64,000 nt of DNA from Siderastrea radians (lineage: Eukaryota; Cnidaria; Anthozoa; Scleractinia; Rhizangiidae): contig OZ024890.1 in NCBI GenBank assembly GCA_964017195.1, positions 22,319,201 to 22,383,200 of the forward strand. The letters are read 5' to 3'. The notes below the pieces were generated by a model, which saw only the letters and a program-made list of their open reading frames with translations, searched no databases and was not told where the DNA came from. This document shows positions 60,390 through 64,000 of this stretch, piece by piece. Positions within the stretch are counted from its first letter, which is position 1, and each line of letters opens with the position of its first letter. A program made the translations under genes and the position numbers.

Positions 60390-63300
60390 GTAAGTTCCTA
60401 CCGTAGGAAATCATGACCATTGACGGCAAAACTTTAGTTCTTTATTAAAACATATTATAATTCCATATTTTTTGATGGGCGCAGTCCATTTCTATAGTTA
60501 CCGAGTTAATTTTTCAATTATTACTGCCGTTTTGCAAGTGTACGCTTGGGAAAAAGTTTCAATACTTAGCCAACGTCACACGATGACATATTGATGCTGG
60601 GCTCGTCCATTTTCAGTTGACTATACTCAATCTTTTAAACAAGAAATAGAAAACCTATTACAAGGGAAGGTATTTAGCTGGGTGGAAAACACAATTTTTC
60701 CCCGCCCTTCAAAGCTTTTGAAAATTGAGGAATGAGCAGATAAAATTTGGGAAACCAAGACCTACTGACAGTTACTTCTTTTAAAAGCAAAACTTGAAAA
60801 TAACGACAAAATGCCCATATAAAAGCAGATTGTCTAATACATGTTTCAGCTCGTACTCTGTCTGTAATCATCTGCTTTACTTGGAATTTTGATTTTCTCA
60901 ATCCCTAAGCGTTCTTCTTATATATTTCGTTTTCTTGCAGGCTTAAGAGAAGTATGGTCTTGATCAACAAAAGATTACAAGCATTGGAAAAGAGGTTTGG
61001 AAAAAAATTAACAATGCACTGAGTGAGAGCTTAAAGAGACATTTCGAGAGAGAGTAATACAATATTATTCAATTGCAAAACGCATATCATACCCCCCTTT
61101 CAACAACCATTTGCAAGCCATGTCGTAGAGTCGGTGTCCAAGACCGCACTGGGCAAGCGCTGATTGGTTACTTCAAGAGACCACTTCAGGGGGTAAGTCT
61201 TATAACTCTTTCACAATTTAGCTCCACTGGATGCATTGCACAAAACGAAAAAAAAAAAAAACCGTGTGCTCAAGGGATAACGTGTTGTGCTAAATTGGAA
61301 CGATTTGAAACTTTTTCACAATTTGCTACTGAGGTGATTCCTGAGAATCACTTAAAAATGGTTTGGAATTATTTAACTGAATTTGATATTGATTGTCCAC
61401 TAATTGATCCTTCTGTAGGCTTGATGCCTTGCTGCGCATACCACGTGGATCACGCAATTCCTTGTTTTTGGCCCTTCTGCTAGGTTGGTATGCTTAAAAG
61501 AAAAGTGAAAATGACCTATTCAAAATAAGTTCTCTCACAGTAACTATTGTGTCATCCTAGATCTGTGAATCAAATTCGTACAAACTCAAGAATACATCTA
61601 TCCACCTTTAACAGTAGTGTTGTAAATTTTTAAAATGCCGTTACTTATCAAATTCAACAAGGCTTAAGACCCAGAACGTTGAATACTGAGGTCAAGTGCG
61701 TGTAAAATCGTATTTAAACAGAAAGGCTTTGAGATGTCTAACCGTTAAAATAAACCCAGTCTCTGAGGCAGCAAATGAAAAGCTGTACTATCGCTAAGAT
61801 GCTGTATGAGCCCTAGACTAGCCTAAGTCACTTGTTATATTTTGGGGACAAAAAAAAACGTTCAGATTACAGAACACGCGCGCGGAAAATGTGCGTGCGT
61901 TGCGTGCGATGCGATGCGATGCAAATGGATTGTTAGGGAGACAAGCGACTTGTGTAAACTGCAGGCAATCAATTCTGGCTAACATTTTTTGCCGCCCAAA
62001 TTTGCACTGACTGGCTTTCTTTTCTGACGCATCAGATCAAAGATGACAACCAACTTTACTGTAACGTGAAAAGCGTACGGATCTCTTGGTTGCAATTGAA
62101 GGTTTAAAGTCGTTTCGCTCAGTGATCAATCTTTTCAAAACGTTTCGGCCACTAAGCAGTCAAAAATGCTGTCGAGATCGGCTGCCAAGAACCTCTAGCC
62201 TGAGATGTTAGAGGTTATTTGGAACCAAAATGTAAGTAATATCTTTGGAAAGTTCCTTGGTTTTTTTATTAAATGGCTCACGTAGTTTTCTCGCTTAAAC
62301 AAATAGTCAGCTTTTTAAAGGTCTCGCTTAATTTTTGTATCAACAAAATTCGGTAGATTTGTATGATTTTATTGAAGAATGAATAAAAAACTCTTTTCTA
62401 GCGAAGTTAACTTTGTAATTTGATAGAATTTTGGAGTGAAAGAAAAGTATGTTATTAGTTTATTATCACAGCTTTTGGTATCAATTAAAGAGTACTTGGC
62501 AAGATGCTTTCAAAAAGCTCAAGCATGTTGACAAGAATTCAATTTCCATTTCAATCAATTATAACTGACAGCTGAAGTGAGACTTCAAAGTCTGGTCAAG
62601 TAAGACAGACAATAAACAGTTCATTGCAAAAAATTGTGTTGATGTATATTGATACCAAGGATTTAAAAAATCGAGATTCGATGGCTTGTTTGTTGACTTG
62701 TTGAACTTGTGGTACAGTAGTAAAACGCGATCTTCTTGGAAACTGTACTTTAGTATAAAAAGAATGTTGTTCGCCTTTTCTGAGCTCTGTGTAAAAGAAT
62801 ACTTGTTGTGTTGTTCTTTTTTTACGGCGTTATATGGCCAAAAAAGCCGTTAACAAAAGAAAAGTCTCGAAGGTTTAGGGCGACAACATATGAAACAAAA
62901 AATAAAGTCTACTGGGCTTTAAGTTTGGCTACACGTAGGATATACTCACATACCAAAACGATCAACGGGTCTGTCAAAAGAGAAAATGGGACCTCCACTG
63001 TGTGCCTTGGAGACCTTTTGTAATTCTAGATGATGAATTCAGAATCAGAAGTAAGTAAGCTTAATTTTCACATGAAAAGTAGAAAGTTTTTTGCCGTACA
63101 AACAAGCCGGCAAAATAGAAGTGGTTAGCGGCATGCGCTTGTAAGAAAAGTGATTGATAAATGTACAAAATACTCGGCATTTATTGGCCAGTAATTGTCA
63201 CTTACTTACTTTGACTGTATATTCCTACTTGCCCTGTTGTCAAAGTAAGGTGTTATATTGTTTCAGTTGTAATTAAGTCCTTCTTTTGTAAGTGTTTGTA

Positions 63301-64000
63301 TTAGTTCTGTAAATTAGCTCCTGTGTTTATGCTTTGTATTAGTCTTGTAAACTAGCTCTTTTGTTAAGTTGAGTATATTAAAAAAAACAACAACAAAAAA
63401 ATTGTCACTTCATCGGTCGAATAATTCAACGGTGTCGTCATAATTCCGGAATAGCGCGCTAGAAGTGAAACAAGTCGCTCGTTCCGCAGAACCAGCCGTT
63501 GTTTTTATTCATGCACGTGCACCACGCGCGCGTCCTCCGCTATCAGAAGGAACGATGTGGAGCAAGTCTATATCAGTATCAGCTAAATTTGATATTACGA
63601 GATTCCTGTTTTGCTTTGTATATTTCAGGTCAGCATGGTCGCATTGACGGAAACGGACGAATGGGACCACCTGGTCCCCCTGGAAAGGCAGGACCAAAAG
63701 GAAGCACTGGGTCAGCCGGACCAGCAGGACCAAAAGGAAACACTGGAGCAACAGGACCAAGTGGACCAGCAGGACCAGCTGGACCAATAGGACCAGCAGG
63801 TCCAAAAGGAGCAGTAGGAGCAGCTGGAACAAAAGGAAACGCTGGAAAAGACGGAGCAGCTGGACCACCAGGAAAAATTGGAGCACCTGGGCCTGCTGGA
63901 CCGGCTGGGCCTGCCGGACCTTCTGGACCAACTGGAAAAACTGGAGCCACTGGACCGGCAGGACCAGCTGGACCAGCAGGACCAGCGGGACCATCTGGGC
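60139..64000 (+). CDS. Short-chain collagen-like gene, locus D (5' part, cut by window end)
   Basis: Fourth family member, incomplete here. Exon 1 (60139-60389) encodes a clean signal peptide ([19 protein letters not shown]) and an acidic segment, ending phase 2 at GTAAGT. Exon 2 (60941-60994) encodes [18 protein letters not shown] and ends phase 2 at GTTTGG. A collagen exon begins at 63629 after TATATTTCAG and runs off the window. Exon 2 ends phase 2 but the collagen exon needs phase 1, so at least one exon of 3n+2 nt must lie in 60995-63628. A candidate, 61131-61192 (62 nt, phase-compatible, strong GTAAGT donor), does not resemble the linker of B and C. The ATG at 60139 is chosen because no in-frame ATG lies upstream before a GTG at 60091 and it places the signal peptide correctly. 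The C-terminal domain would be beyond the window. Confidence 0.8.
60941..60994 (+). CDS. Locus D exon 2: heptad-like helix
   Basis: 54 nt after TTTTCTTGCAG. The pattern L..(I/L).K.LQ.LEK matches exon 2 of A, B and C. The donor GTTTGG replaces GTATGG. Confidence 0.72.
60995..63628 (+). other. Locus D intron(s) with unresolved exon
   Basis: Phase logic requires an exon here (see locus D). It also contains an ORF at 61073-61483 of unknown nature, a GCGTGCGATGCGATGC tract near 61,900, and two imperfect copies of TTTGTATTAGTxxTGTAAA near 63,297 and 63,337. Confidence 0.5.
63629..64000 (+). CDS. Locus D collagen exon (partial, 37 uninterrupted triplets)
   Basis: It opens [20 protein letters not shown] and then shows 37 Gly-X-Y triplets without interruption to the window end. 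Many triplets are GPA, built from near-repeats of a 9-nt GGACCAGCA-type unit, suggesting expansion by slippage. It is at least five times longer than exon 4 of B. Confidence 0.87.

Noticed and set aside
61073..61483. 136-codon ORF with a cysteine-rich end in the locus D intron
   Set aside because: It overlaps the end of exon 2 downstream sequence and contains a poly-lysine run from a poly(A) tract. I see no family signature or signal peptide.
63509..63994. Minus-strand ORFs rich in Leu/Val/Gln or Pro/Gly opposite the collagen exon
   Set aside because: They are reverse complements of the 9-nt collagen repeats on the plus strand.

Overview
The window looks like nuclear genomic DNA of an anthozoan cnidarian (scleractinian coral or close relative). 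It is AT-rich, its genes have short exons with canonical GT/AG introns, and it is dense in retrotransposons and inverted-repeat DNA elements. Its only recognisable host genes are secreted short-chain collagens with a cysteine-rich C4-type C-terminal domain, a family known from sponges and cnidarians. The organism call is inference from family content; no species can be named.

Layout. 1-18,900: no host gene found. This part holds dispersed repeats, a 3.4 kb element with ~0.7 kb terminal inverted repeats (TIRs) and an exact 9-bp target duplication (3,720-7,139), a full-length L1/Tx1-type LINE on the minus strand with both ORFs open (7,965 to about 13,150), and several short TIR elements (13,340-15,941). 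18,900-64,000: a head-to-tail array of four short-chain collagen loci on the plus strand, called A, B, C and D here. A (24,397-29,173) is broken. B (38,063-42,953) is intact: six exons that join to exactly 372 codons including the stop. C (46,657-52,642) keeps good 3' exons but has a broken 5' end and three lost collagen glycines. D (from 60,139) is cut by the window end inside a long, uninterrupted Gly-X-Y exon.

A and B lie in a segmental duplication whose homology extends well outside the genes (about 19,015-31,800 versus 36,490-45,850); C shares part of the 3' flank. Comparing the copies shows later insertions with their empty sites. A 4.0 kb TTAA-flanked inverted-repeat element sits between the TATA-like box and the ATG of A. 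A 652-bp TTAA element lies downstream of B. A 127-bp inverted-repeat insert lies upstream of B. Several other elements also sit at TTAA or near-TTAA sites.

How the genes work together: each locus encodes, in order, a signal peptide, a charged segment, a short heptad-like helix, a 22-residue linker exon (seen in B and C), a short collagen helix and a cysteine-rich C-terminal domain. This suggests secreted trimeric extracellular-matrix proteins. The array shows birth-and-death evolution: one intact copy, one clear pseudogene, one probably decaying copy, and one copy with a longer collagen helix.
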